From NCBI GenBank assembly GCA_023554435.1, contig JAMJQV010000060.1, positions 1-7,580 on the forward strand: a DNA stretch of 7,580 nt, given 5' to 3'. A program made the translations under genes and the position numbers. The notes below the pieces were generated by a model. That model worked only from the letters and a program-made list of their open reading frames with translations. It ran no database searches and was not told where the DNA came from. Positions 1-5,450 of this stretch are shown piece by piece; within the stretch, counting starts at the first letter, position 1, and each line of letters starts with the position of its first letter. Origin of the DNA: Gemmatimonadota bacterium (lineage in GTDB: Bacteria; Gemmatimonadota; Gemmatimonadetes; Palauibacterales; Palauibacteraceae).

Positions 1-1
1 C

Positions 2-196
2 TGGGGTGGCGTGCTGGACGAGATTCCGCGCCTGTCGGATGCGGCCGAGAGGATGTCGGCCATCCAGGCGGAGTGGGTGGACAAGGGCGGTCGTCCGCCG
101 CCACCCCCGCCGGGGACCAGGGCTCCGGGCACCGCCCGCACGGAAGTAGGCGTTGGAGTGTCCTCAGGGTCCGGGGAGCCTGCTCCACGGCCGTAG
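2..196 (+). CDS. C-terminal end of an unidentified protein (5' truncated)
   Basis: An open frame enters from the left edge and stops with TAG at 194-196. The first 45 or so codons have strong G/C third positions typical of real genes in this window. The peptide has a probably helical part (LDEIPRLSDAAERMSAIQAEW) followed by a run of six prolines and a low-complexity Gly/Ser/Pro tail, which looks like a disordered C-terminus. Third-position bias weakens after about position 135, so the real end could be debated, but no competing frame is better. I do not recognise the family, and too little remains to assign a function. A GTG at 11 lies in this frame but is most likely an internal codon rather than a start. 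Confidence 0.4.
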   Translation, partial: WGGVLDEIPRLSDAAERMSAIQAEWVDKGGRPPPPPPGTRAPGTARTEVGVGVSSGSGEPAPRP

Positions 197-330
197 TTTC
201 GCCCGCCCCGGGCATCCGCTGCCAACTGCAGGTTCCCGCCGCAATGCTCCCAGACGTCCCCGGTCACCCATTTCAGTTGTCTACACACCAAACTGGTTGC
301 GCAGACAACTGACGAACCGAACATTGCGGC
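197..330. promoter_or_regulatory. Intergenic leader upstream of marR
   Basis: This 134-bp gap carries no credible gene and should contain the marR promoter. I see no convincing -35/-10 pair and no strong Shine-Dalgarno before the ATG at 331. The notable content is the inverted repeat at 273-312, annotated separately. Confidence 0.4.
273..312. promoter_or_regulatory. Candidate MarR operator: perfect 10-bp inverted repeat
   Basis: TCAGTTGTCT (273-282) and AGACAACTGA (303-312) are exact reverse complements separated by 20 bases, so the half-site centres are 30 bp apart, close to three helical turns. A further half-site on the opposite strand, AACTG at 291-295, sits between them and repeats the AACTG at 307-311. 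The element ends 18 bases before the marR start. MarR dimers commonly bind short TTG...CAA-type palindromes in their own promoters, so autoregulation is the natural reading. Binding is inferred. As RNA, the arms could also form a stem with a 20-base loop. Confidence 0.5.
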
Positions 331-900
331 ATGGCCAAAGACAAGAAGCGGAAGAAGCCGAAGGAAGAAGGTCTGCTCCAGACCGGTCGATCCGACGACG
401 CTCCGGCGTGGCTGATCCAGCGGACAGCTCGTCTCCTCAGGGTGTTGTTCCTGCGCCTGGTCCAGGTCGAGGGGGGCGTGGACCTGACACCCGAGATGTG
501 GACGGTGTTGACCCGGCTCGTGGCCCGCGACGGCCAATACCAGTCCGAATTGGCCGCAGCCACGTATCGGGACCGTCCCAACATGAGCCGGATTCTGGCG
601 GGAATGGAGCAACGGGACCTTGTATTCAGGCGGCCTGACTCCGAGGATCGGCGGAAGACCCGCATCTACCTCACTCCGAAGGCCCGGGACGTCGTAGCTT
701 CAACCGCGCCTCTGGCGATGCGCACGCGCGACCGACTGTACGAAGGTCTGAAGAAGAAGGAACTGAAGGCCCTGCGCCGTGCCCTCCGGATCGTGGAAGC
801 CAACACGCTGTCCGTGCTGGACGATCTCGAAAGAGAAGCGCCGCCCGAGTTGGGCGGCGCCAGTGGTGCAGGCCGGATAGCCGGTGTCCCGGTCGGCTGA
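331..900 (+). CDS. MarR-family winged-helix transcriptional regulator
   Basis: This 189-residue cytoplasmic DNA-binding protein has the MarR layout. An N-terminal dimerisation helix lies around residues 25-48, followed by a winged helix-turn-helix at about 52-116. The recognition helix is near 82-95 (RPNMSRILAGMEQR). The wing at about 100-115 carries the family signature D-x-x-D-R-R ending in a Leu-Thr-Pro, with D106/R107 at the hallmark positions. C-terminal helices complete the dimer interface. The protein starts with an unusually basic lysine-rich tail (residues 3-13) and ends in a Gly-rich tail, making it longer than the usual 140-160 residues. The ATG at 331 is the first start in frame; its ribosome site is weak. 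It converges on the DUF4097 operon, with only 10 bases between the stop codons. MarR proteins usually repress genes for efflux, phenolic-compound response or oxidative stress; the ligand and targets here are unknown. Confidence 0.9.
   Translation: MAKDKKRKKPKEEGLLQTGRSDDAPAWLIQRTARLLRVLFLRLVQVEGGVDLTPEMWTVLTRLVARDGQYQSELAAATYRDRPNMSRILAGMEQRDLVFRRPDSEDRRKTRIYLTPKARDVVASTAPLAMRTRDRLYEGLKKKELKALRRALRIVEANTLSVLDDLEREAPPELGGASGAGRIAGVPVG
829..860 (-). terminator. Intrinsic terminator of the minus-strand operon, inside the marR 3' end
   Basis: Read on the minus strand, GCGCCGCCC and GGGCGGCGC form a perfect 9-bp GC-rich stem (838-860) with a five-base AACTC loop. It is followed immediately by TTCTCTTTC (829-837), six T in nine bases. 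This is the shape of a Rho-independent terminator, and it lies about 50 bases past the stop codon of the last DUF4097 gene. On the plus strand the same stem is followed by CAGTGGTGCA, with no T tract, so it should act only on the leftward operon. It overlaps marR codons for the Pro-Pro-Glu-Leu-Gly-Gly stretch. Confidence 0.55.
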
Positions 901-910
901 ACCGCGGGGG

Positions 911-1738
911 TCAGCCTCCGCTCTTCAGGTGGATCGAGCCGTTCACGGTCTCCATCTGGAGTTCCCGTCCTCCGTCTCCGATCGTCCCCTTCATGTTCTT
1001 CATGGAGAACTTCCCCTGTACGGTGAGCGGGAAGTCCGTGTTCATGCTTCCGTTGACCGTGGACGCCGACACATCCGTGCTGGCGTTGTCCGGCAGCTTC
1101 ACTGTGATGCTTCCGTTCACGGTGTTGAAGTGCGTGGTTCCGCTCCAGTCCGCCCGTCCCATCGAGGCCTGGATCGAACCGTTCACCGTCGTGGCGCGCG
1201 CCAGGCCGGACGTGGACACTTTCACGTCGCCGTTGACCGTGGTGGCCTTGACATCCGCCCCGATATCGCCCGCCTCGATCTTTCCGTTGACGGTCGATGC
1301 GACGAAGCGCACCCCCGCCGGCACCTGCACCGTGAAGGCGACGCTCACGTCGTTGTCCTCGCTGGACAGGCGGCCTCCATCACCGGGAGCGCACTCGTTC
1401 TTCTTGCCCCTGGCATCGGGGTACACGGCGCAGATCGTCACCCCGTCCGAGTGCTCGACCACTTCGATCCGCACGTCCGCCGGATCGTCCTTATTGCCCT
1501 TCTTGACGGCGGTCACCGTTACCTGGCTGCCCGACGCGCCCGAGGCCTTGATGGCGCCGTTGATTCCCTTGATTTCAATCGCGTCCCCGCGATCCACCGT
1601 CCCCTGCCAGTCCCAGTCCTGCGTCTGCTGCACGCCGGGAGTGGCCTCGAACAGGTCTCCCACCACGGGCGTCTCGAGCGAGCCTGCTACCGTCACCAGT
1701 CCCGCTGCCGCGAGAGCCAATGCCCCAATCGTCTTCAT
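911..1738 (-). CDS. Exported DUF4097-family repeat protein with TVNG repeats
   Basis: This 275-residue protein begins with a Sec signal peptide (K2, then a hydrophobic stretch to about residue 19). Its second half is a DUF4097-type putative adhesin region, expected to form a beta-solenoid. The motif TVNG recurs at residues 149, 167, 184, 206, 227 and 264, mostly followed by a hydrophobic residue two positions later, and a related GING lies at 58-61. Two cysteines (C103, C116) flank a Lys/Gly/Asp-rich loop and could form a disulfide after export; the upstream paralogue has no cysteine. The ATG at 1738 is preferred over an in-frame TTG at 1744 because AAGGGG sits seven bases before the ATG. It is the last gene of the operon, 15 bases after the paralogue's stop, so co-translation is likely. 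The family's biochemical role is not established; surface attachment or envelope sensing is inference. Confidence 0.85.
   Translation of the reverse strand: MKTIGALALAAAGLVTVAGSLETPVVGDLFEATPGVQQTQDWDWQGTVDRGDAIEIKGINGAIKASGASGSQVTVTAVKKGNKDDPADVRIEVVEHSDGVTICAVYPDARGKKNECAPGDGGRLSSEDNDVSVAFTVQVPAGVRFVASTVNGKIEAGDIGADVKATTVNGDVKVSTSGLARATTVNGSIQASMGRADWSGTTHFNTVNGSITVKLPDNASTDVSASTVNGSMNTDFPLTVQGKFSMKNMKGTIGDGGRELQMETVNGSIHLKSGG
932..1294 (-). repeat. Six coding repeats of CCGTTSACSGT (TVNG units)
   Basis: On the plus strand the 11-mer CCGTT(C/G)AC(C/G)GT occurs six times, at 939, 1050, 1113, 1179, 1230 and 1284. Each encodes one Thr-Val-Asn-Gly unit of the minus-strand protein. Spacing is irregular (51-111 bp), so this is a protein solenoid repeat conserved at DNA level rather than a recent tandem duplication. 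Confidence 0.8.
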
Positions 1739-1753
1739 CGTCAAACCCCTTGT

Positions 1754-2599
1754 CTACTCTTGCCTGAGCGAGATAATGCCGTCGAACGCCGACAACTCGA
1801 CGAGAGCCTTACCGGTCCCAACGGTGAACGAGATCCGCTTCTTGCCGAAATCACCCTCGAGCTCGACGGCGAAGTCGGTATCCAGCTCTCCACTGAACGT
1901 GTCGATCGAGATCCGTGCGTTGGCTCCGTTCGGAATGAGCACGTCCAGATCGCCATCGTGGGTCGAGAGCACGTACCGACCGCCATCGACGATCGTACCG
2001 TCATAGGCGATGTCCCCGTCCACGGCGTTCACGCTCACGTTGTCCGAGGTGATGCCCTCCAGAGTTACGTCCCCATCCACAGCCGTCACCGCGATGGCCC
2101 CATCCGACTCGGAGACCGAGACGTCCCCATCCACGGCGTTGACGGCGATCTTGCCCGACGCACCGGCTACGGTCACCGGCCCATTCACCGCGTTGAGAGC
2201 GACGTTTCCGGAGCCGCCCACCAGCAGGATCTCACCTTCGGCCGTGCTCACCGATACGGATCCAGCCGATCGCTCGATGCCGACCTCGAGCGAGACACCG
2301 GTGATCTCGAGAGCAATGCTGCGAGGAACGGAAAGCGCCAGCTCCCCGTACACCGGCTCGCCCCACTCACCCTTGGTGGACACGTGGATCGTCCCGCCGG
2401 ATTGCCGGATGTCCAGGCGCCCTTCGTCTTCGTCGTAGCTGGCCTGCACCCGCATCTCGTCACGGTCCCAGCCCGTGACGCTGATGACCCCTTCCAACTG
2501 GGTCACTTCGAGCCGGATCGCATCCACGGCGAACGTGGTGTCGGCCTGTTGTGCGGGCGCCATTGCGGCCAGCAACGCGGCTGTCACATGCGCTATCAT
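1754..2599 (-). CDS. Exported DUF4097-family repeat protein with AVDGD repeats
   Basis: This 281-residue protein belongs to the same putative-adhesin family as its downstream neighbour. A short N-terminal hydrophobic segment (residues 5-16, likely cleavage near APA-QQ) suggests export, although the n-region has only one histidine and no lysine or arginine. From about residue 118 an 18-residue period is visible: TAEGE at 119, NAVNG at 136, NAVDG at 154, TAVDG at 172, NAVDG at 191 and THDGD at 213. Each is followed by alternating hydrophobic residues, as in a beta-solenoid rung. The turns are mostly Asp-Gly-Asp, giving an acidic face that could bind cations, unlike the Asn-Gly turns of the paralogue. 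There is no cysteine. The ATG at 2599 has a strong GGGGAGG ribosome site a few bases upstream. It sits 71 bases after the anti-sigma stop, in the same operon. Function is unproven. Confidence 0.85.
   Translation of the reverse strand: MIAHVTAALLAAMAPAQQADTTFAVDAIRLEVTQLEGVISVTGWDRDEMRVQASYDEDEGRLDIRQSGGTIHVSTKGEWGEPVYGELALSVPRSIALEITGVSLEVGIERSAGSVSVSTAEGEILLVGGSGNVALNAVNGPVTVAGASGKIAVNAVDGDVSVSESDGAIAVTAVDGDVTLEGITSDNVSVNAVDGDIAYDGTIVDGGRYVLSTHDGDLDVLIPNGANARISIDTFSGELDTDFAVELEGDFGKKRISFTVGTGKALVELSAFDGIISLRQE
2000..2248 (-). repeat. About 54-bp coding repeats (AVDGD solenoid units)
   Basis: GTCCCC(A/G)TCCAC appears on the plus strand at 2012, 2069 and 2123, with spacings of 57 and 54 bp. 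A diverged copy lies near 2178. Each copy encodes the Val-Asp-Gly-Asp turn of an 18- to 19-residue protein repeat on the minus strand. The near-identical DNA suggests internal duplication within the gene. Confidence 0.75.
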
Positions 2600-2629
2600 G
2601 ATCCCTCCCCTTCTTCCCCGTTCATCGTT

Positions 2630-2652
2630 CCCGCGGACCGCCCGCCCGCGGG
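2630..2652 (-). other. GC-rich hairpin between the anti-sigma and first DUF4097 gene
   Basis: CCCGCGG (2630-2636) and CCGCGGG (2646-2652) are exact inverted repeats around a nine-base loop. On the minus strand no T tract follows, so it is not a canonical terminator. It sits about 30 bases before the DUF4097 start and could be an RNA processing or stabilising stem that sets different expression of the downstream pair. That role is inference. Confidence 0.35.
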
Positions 2653-2670
2653 TTCGTTCAATTCACAGCT

Positions 2671-3354
2671 CTATGAGCGTGCCAGCCGGGCCGCCTGCTG
2701 AAGGACGTGGAGCTTCCGCGTCCGGGCGTCGGCCAGGTGTCGATTCAAGTAGACGCTCGCGGGGTCTGCCTCCAGGGCCTCCTGCGCGCGCGCGATGGCC
2801 CGGTCGATCGTGGCGAGACTTCCCTCCAGCGTTGCCACGGTCTTGGGGTCCAACCGATCACGTCCCACCTGCAACTGCTGCTCGAGGTCCTGGATCGTCG
2901 CCTCGTACGAGAACGTCGAGCCGTCACCGGGAGCCGATACGAAGCCAGCCTCGGGAGCCGGAGCCACGGCGATCGGGCTTCCGCTCTCCAGTCCACCCGC
3001 GCCGGAACTCATCGCCATCCAGACACTCGCACTGCCCAGCACGAGCAGCGCAACGGCCGCGGCCGCGAGCTGCGGGATGGTGAAGGAAAAACGGCGGCGA
3101 GCGTTTCCGGCGCTCGACAGAGGCACCACATCGGCGAGGCGGTCGGCCTCGATACGTGCCTCGATGCCGGACCACAGGTCGGATAGCGGGGCATGCTGCG
3201 GTAACGAGGCCGCTGTGTCCTTTACCGCCCGGAGCTCTTCCAGGACGCCACGCAGCGCGGCATCCCCCTGCAGGGCGGCCTCGAGCTTGGCCAGCTCGTC
3301 CCCGGACAGGTCTCCGTCCAGGTAGTCCGAGAGCTTTTCGGTCCAGTCGGTCAT
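2671..3354 (-). CDS. Membrane anti-sigma factor, zinc-cysteine-free
   Basis: This 227-residue single-pass inner-membrane protein is encoded directly after an ECF sigma gene and is its probable inhibitor. Residues 4-45 match the anti-sigma/zf-HC2 fold in pattern (LSDYLDGDLSGDEL, then two helices). The usual H-x3-C-x2-C zinc ligands are absent: the place of the paired cysteines is taken by GDAALRG, so it would be a non-zinc anti-sigma domain. A transmembrane helix spans about residues 93-115 after a basic RRR (86-88), placing the N-terminus in the cytoplasm. A Gly/Pro/Ala-rich linker follows. A charged, heptad-like helical domain occupies about 142-227 and should be periplasmic, where it could sense a signal or a partner. 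The ATG at 3354 is chosen because the fold begins there. The frame stays open upstream to a GTG touching the sigma stop codon, but that 36-residue extension is Arg/Ser-rich and not family-like. Confidence 0.83.
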   Translation of the reverse strand: MTDWTEKLSDYLDGDLSGDELAKLEAALQGDAALRGVLEELRAVKDTAASLPQHAPLSDLWSGIEARIEADRLADVVPLSSAGNARRRFSFTIPQLAAAAVALLVLGSASVWMAMSSGAGGLESGSPIAVAPAPEAGFVSAPGDGSTFSYEATIQDLEQQLQVGRDRLDPKTVATLEGSLATIDRAIARAQEALEADPASVYLNRHLADARTRKLHVLQQAARLARS

Positions 3355-3432
3355 GGTATTCTCGTCTCTGCTTCCCGTGCTATGGCATCTGTGCGGACTC
3401 TTGCCGCATACGATTCGATCATCAGAGGGGCT

Positions 3433-3445
3433 GGAAGGTTGAAAG
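3433..3445 (-). promoter_or_regulatory. CTTTCAACC-TTCC element upstream of the anti-sigma gene
   Basis: On the minus strand CTTTCAACCTTCC lies about 80 bases before the anti-sigma ATG, inside the 108-base gap after the sigma gene. It matches the element upstream of the sigma gene except for one inserted A. AAC-containing boxes are typical ECF -35 elements. At the expected 16-base spacing the sequence is GATCG, a poor -10, so a working second promoter is uncertain. Confidence 0.35.
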
Positions 3446-3462
3446 CCCCGCCGGCGGATCAC

Positions 3463-4035
3463 TCAGGGGCTCAGGTACTTCCTCATCAGCATACGGGCCC
3501 GATGCAGCTGCGCCTTGGTGGTTCCCGTCGTCACTCCGAGCATCTCGGCGACCTCGCGGTGCTTGAACCCTTCGACGTCGTGCAGTATGAAGACCTCGCG
3601 CGCACGATCGGGAAGTCGTCGCATGCCAGCCTCGAACTCGGCCCCGATCGCGGCCCTCGGCTCGGCGCCGGAGGTGCGGTCGAGCACGGCTTCGGCATCC
3701 GGGAGATAGCGTTCACGCCGGATGCCGAGCTTCTTCCGCTGTCCGAGAACGAGATTCACGGTCACCCTGTGCAACCAGGTGCTGAACGCCGCGTCACCCC
3801 GGAACGTGCCGAGCTTGGCCCAGACGCGGACGAACACGTCCTGCGTGACCTCGTCGGCCAACTCGGGCTCCAGCATCCGGGAAACGAGCGAATGGACCCG
3901 CGCGACGTGCCTGTGGTACAGGCGCTCGAACGCGGCCACGTCGCCGCCGGCCGCAAGCCGGACGTCGTCGAGATCGTTGTTCGCGGCGCTTCCACCGTCG
4001 CCGGGTTTCATGGCCAGAGCGATACTCGCGTTCAT
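3463..4035 (-). CDS. RNA polymerase ECF-type sigma factor (sigma-70 family, RpoE-like)
   Basis: This sigma subunit directs RNA polymerase to a small regulon and is probably held at the membrane by the adjacent anti-sigma factor. With the listed start it is 190 residues. Region 2 spans about residues 36-103 and includes DEVTQDVFVRVW and the promoter-melting segment FSTWLHRVTVNLVLGQRKK. A variable linker follows. Region 4 (about 138-186) has the helix-turn-helix EGFKHREVAEMLGVTTGTTKAQLHRAR. There is no C-terminal extension. Three in-frame ATGs exist, at 4125, 4035 and 4011, none with a clear ribosome site. The candidate ECF promoter at 4046-4072 would exclude 4125; 4035 would then be nearly leaderless and 4011 would leave about 28 bases of leader (182 residues). 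It is the first gene of the operon and divergent from mtaB. The anti-sigma gene lies downstream in the same reading frame after a single TGA. Confidence 0.9.
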   Translation of the reverse strand: MNASIALAMKPGDGGSAANNDLDDVRLAAGGDVAAFERLYHRHVARVHSLVSRMLEPELADEVTQDVFVRVWAKLGTFRGDAAFSTWLHRVTVNLVLGQRKKLGIRRERYLPDAEAVLDRTSGAEPRAAIGAEFEAGMRRLPDRAREVFILHDVEGFKHREVAEMLGVTTGTTKAQLHRARMLMRKYLSP

Positions 4036-4045
4036 CGGGAGGATT

Positions 4046-4072
4046 GGACGGCCCCAGAACAGGAATGGTTGA
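4046..4072 (-). promoter_or_regulatory. Candidate autoregulated ECF promoter of the sigma operon
   Basis: Read leftward, TCAACC (4072-4067) is followed after exactly 16 bases by CGTCC (4050-4046). An AAC-type -35 with a CGTC-type -10 at about 16 bp is a common ECF promoter layout, and ECF sigma factors frequently transcribe their own operon. The surrounding CTTTCAACCATTCC is nearly repeated before the anti-sigma gene. Activity is inferred. Confidence 0.45.
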
Positions 4073-4082
4073 AAGGGTCGAG

Positions 4083-4111
4083 TTGCGCAATGTTCGCCCG
4101 GTCGGCATAAC
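4083..4111 (+). promoter_or_regulatory. Weak candidate housekeeping promoter for mtaB
   Basis: TTGCGC (4083-4088) and CATAAC (4106-4111) are separated by 17 bases and match three and four of six consensus positions. Transcription would begin about 20 bases before the mtaB start. It lies immediately next to the leftward ECF promoter candidate, so the two could interfere. Confidence 0.3.
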
Positions 4112-4113
4112 GT

Positions 4114-4130
4114 CCCGCTACTCATGCGGG
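4114..4130 (+). other. Small hairpin overlapping the mtaB ribosome site
   Basis: CCCGC (4114-4118) pairs with GCGGG (4126-4130) around a seven-base loop. The second arm shares GGG with the GGGGAA Shine-Dalgarno at 4128-4133. The stem is only 5 bp, so a role in translation control is speculative. Confidence 0.25.
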
Positions 4131-4138
4131 GAATGTGA

Positions 4139-5440
4139 ATGACGATTTCGGTCTGGTATCACACCTTCGGCTGCAAGGCCAACCAGTACGACACCGAGCG
4201 AATGCGCCAGGAGCTCGAGAGCCGGGGCGCGTCGACCGTCGAGGTCCCGGAGTCAGCGACGGCGGCCGTGCTGAATACGTGCACGGTCACGGACCAGGCG
4301 GATCTGGCCGCACGCCGGGTGATCCGGAAGCTCGGCCGCCGTCATCCGGATCTGCGCATCGTGGTGGCCGGATGTTCCTCCGCCCTCAAGTCCCACGAGT
4401 ACGCGGCGATGCCGGAGGTGGATGGCGTGGTCGCGGGGCAGGACCCGGTGGCCGTGGCTCTCGAGGTGGCCCCCGAGTCAGGTCTGGCTGAGGGGGACGA
4501 GGAGCCGATCGGCGGCGTCCTGCTCAGGACCAACCCCCGAGGCAGCCGTGGGTGGATGAAGATCCAGGACGGGTGCGATCGAAAGTGCTCCTTCTGCGCG
4601 ACCCGCGTCGCTCGTGGAGCCAGCCGATCCCGCCCGATCGAAGAACTGGTCGCCGAAGCCCGCCTCCTGGCCGGGAGTCACTCGGAGCTCGTCCTGACGG
4701 GGATACACATAGGCCACTACGGTCTCGACCTGGCCCGCGGGAGTTCTCTTTCAGCCCTGTGCCGACGTTTGCTGGACGACGTACCCGGCGTGCGATTTCG
4801 CCTCGGCTCGATCGAGGCCACGGAAGTGGACGATTCCCTCTTGGAGATGTTCGGAGCCTCGGAAGGGCTCCTGGCGCCCCACCTGCACGTTCCCCTGCAG
4901 AGCGGTAGCGACCAGGTCCTTCAACGGATGCGGCGGTGGCACACCCGCGAGCAGTACCGCCGCCGGGTGCTCGAGATCGCCGGTCGGGTCCACATCCTGG
5001 GGCTGGGAGCGGATATCATCGTCGGATTCCCAGGCGAGACGGAGGAGGACCACGCACGGACGCGGGCGCTGGTCGAGGAGCTTCCGTACACCTACCTGCA
5101 CGTATTCCCGTACTCCGTGCGCGAGGGAACGGCCGCGGCGGATCTACCGGAACGGGTGCCGGGCCATGTAGCTGCCGAAAGGTCCCGGGAGCTTCGCGAA
5201 ATAGGGGTATCGAAGGGATCCGCCCACGCCGCCGGGCGGGTGGGTACCGAGGCCCTGGTAGCGGTCGAGACGGAAACCCGGGGGCTCACGGGGGACTACC
5301 TGCGAGTGTGCGTCGCCAGCCCTGCCGTTCCGGGCACCCTGGTTCGGGCCAGGCTCTCGGGCGCCCCGTCCGACCTGCGGGTTGCAGCCGGCGCGACGGG
5401 TCGGTCGGCTCTCCCCGTGCTGGCGGCTGCCACAGACTAG
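4139..5440 (+). CDS. mtaB: tRNA (N6-L-threonylcarbamoyladenosine(37)-C2)-methylthiotransferase MtaB
   Basis: This radical-SAM iron-sulfur enzyme adds a methylthio group to t6A37 of ANN-decoding tRNAs, giving ms2t6A and stabilising codon pairing in the cytoplasm. The 433-residue length and order fit the family. The N-terminal methylthiotransferase domain has the three auxiliary-cluster cysteines C12 (TFGCKANQYDTE), C48 (NTCTVT) and C79 (VVAGCSS). The radical-SAM core starts with DGCDRKCSFC, C146-x3-C150-x2-C153. HVPLQSGSD and IVGFPGETEED follow as expected. The C-terminal region (about 365-412) resembles a TRAM RNA-binding domain. GCKANQYDTE together with NTCTVT favours MtaB over MiaB or RimO. 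The ATG at 4139 has GGGGAA five bases upstream; a GTG at 4135 is out of frame. It is divergent from the ECF operon and appears monocistronic. Confidence 0.93.
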   Translation: MTISVWYHTFGCKANQYDTERMRQELESRGASTVEVPESATAAVLNTCTVTDQADLAARRVIRKLGRRHPDLRIVVAGCSSALKSHEYAAMPEVDGVVAGQDPVAVALEVAPESGLAEGDEEPIGGVLLRTNPRGSRGWMKIQDGCDRKCSFCATRVARGASRSRPIEELVAEARLLAGSHSELVLTGIHIGHYGLDLARGSSLSALCRRLLDDVPGVRFRLGSIEATEVDDSLLEMFGASEGLLAPHLHVPLQSGSDQVLQRMRRWHTREQYRRRVLEIAGRVHILGLGADIIVGFPGETEEDHARTRALVEELPYTYLHVFPYSVREGTAAADLPERVPGHVAAERSRELREIGVSKGSAHAAGRVGTEALVAVETETRGLTGDYLRVCVASPAVPGTLVRARLSGAPSDLRVAAGATGRSALPVLAAATD

Positions 5441-5450
5441 TCGCCGCGAT

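Noticed and set aside
993..2006. A 337-codon plus-strand frame rich in Thr/Ser/Pro
   Set aside because: It is the antisense shadow of the TVNG repeats; the apparent repeats are only their reverse complement.
932..2248. Possible CRISPR or noncoding tandem repeat array
   Set aside because: The repeats are short, imperfect and codon-phased, and they encode protein solenoid turns inside good genes.
884..2701. A 605-codon open frame on the plus strand antisense to both DUF4097 genes
   Set aside because: Its product is His/Arg/Asp-rich with no domain or signal. It arises from the repetitive, stop-poor GC-rich coding on the minus strand, whose products have clear family repeats and ribosome sites.
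3448..3457. Palindrome CCGCCGGCGG just after the sigma stop as a terminator
   Set aside because: There is no loop of useful size and no T tract, and terminating here would separate the sigma gene from its anti-sigma gene.
4036..4125. Longer N-terminus of the ECF sigma factor from the ATG at 4125
   Set aside because: The extra residues are Phe/Pro/Arg/Cys-rich and unlike ECF N-termini, and they would cover the candidate ECF promoter and nearly reach the mtaB start.
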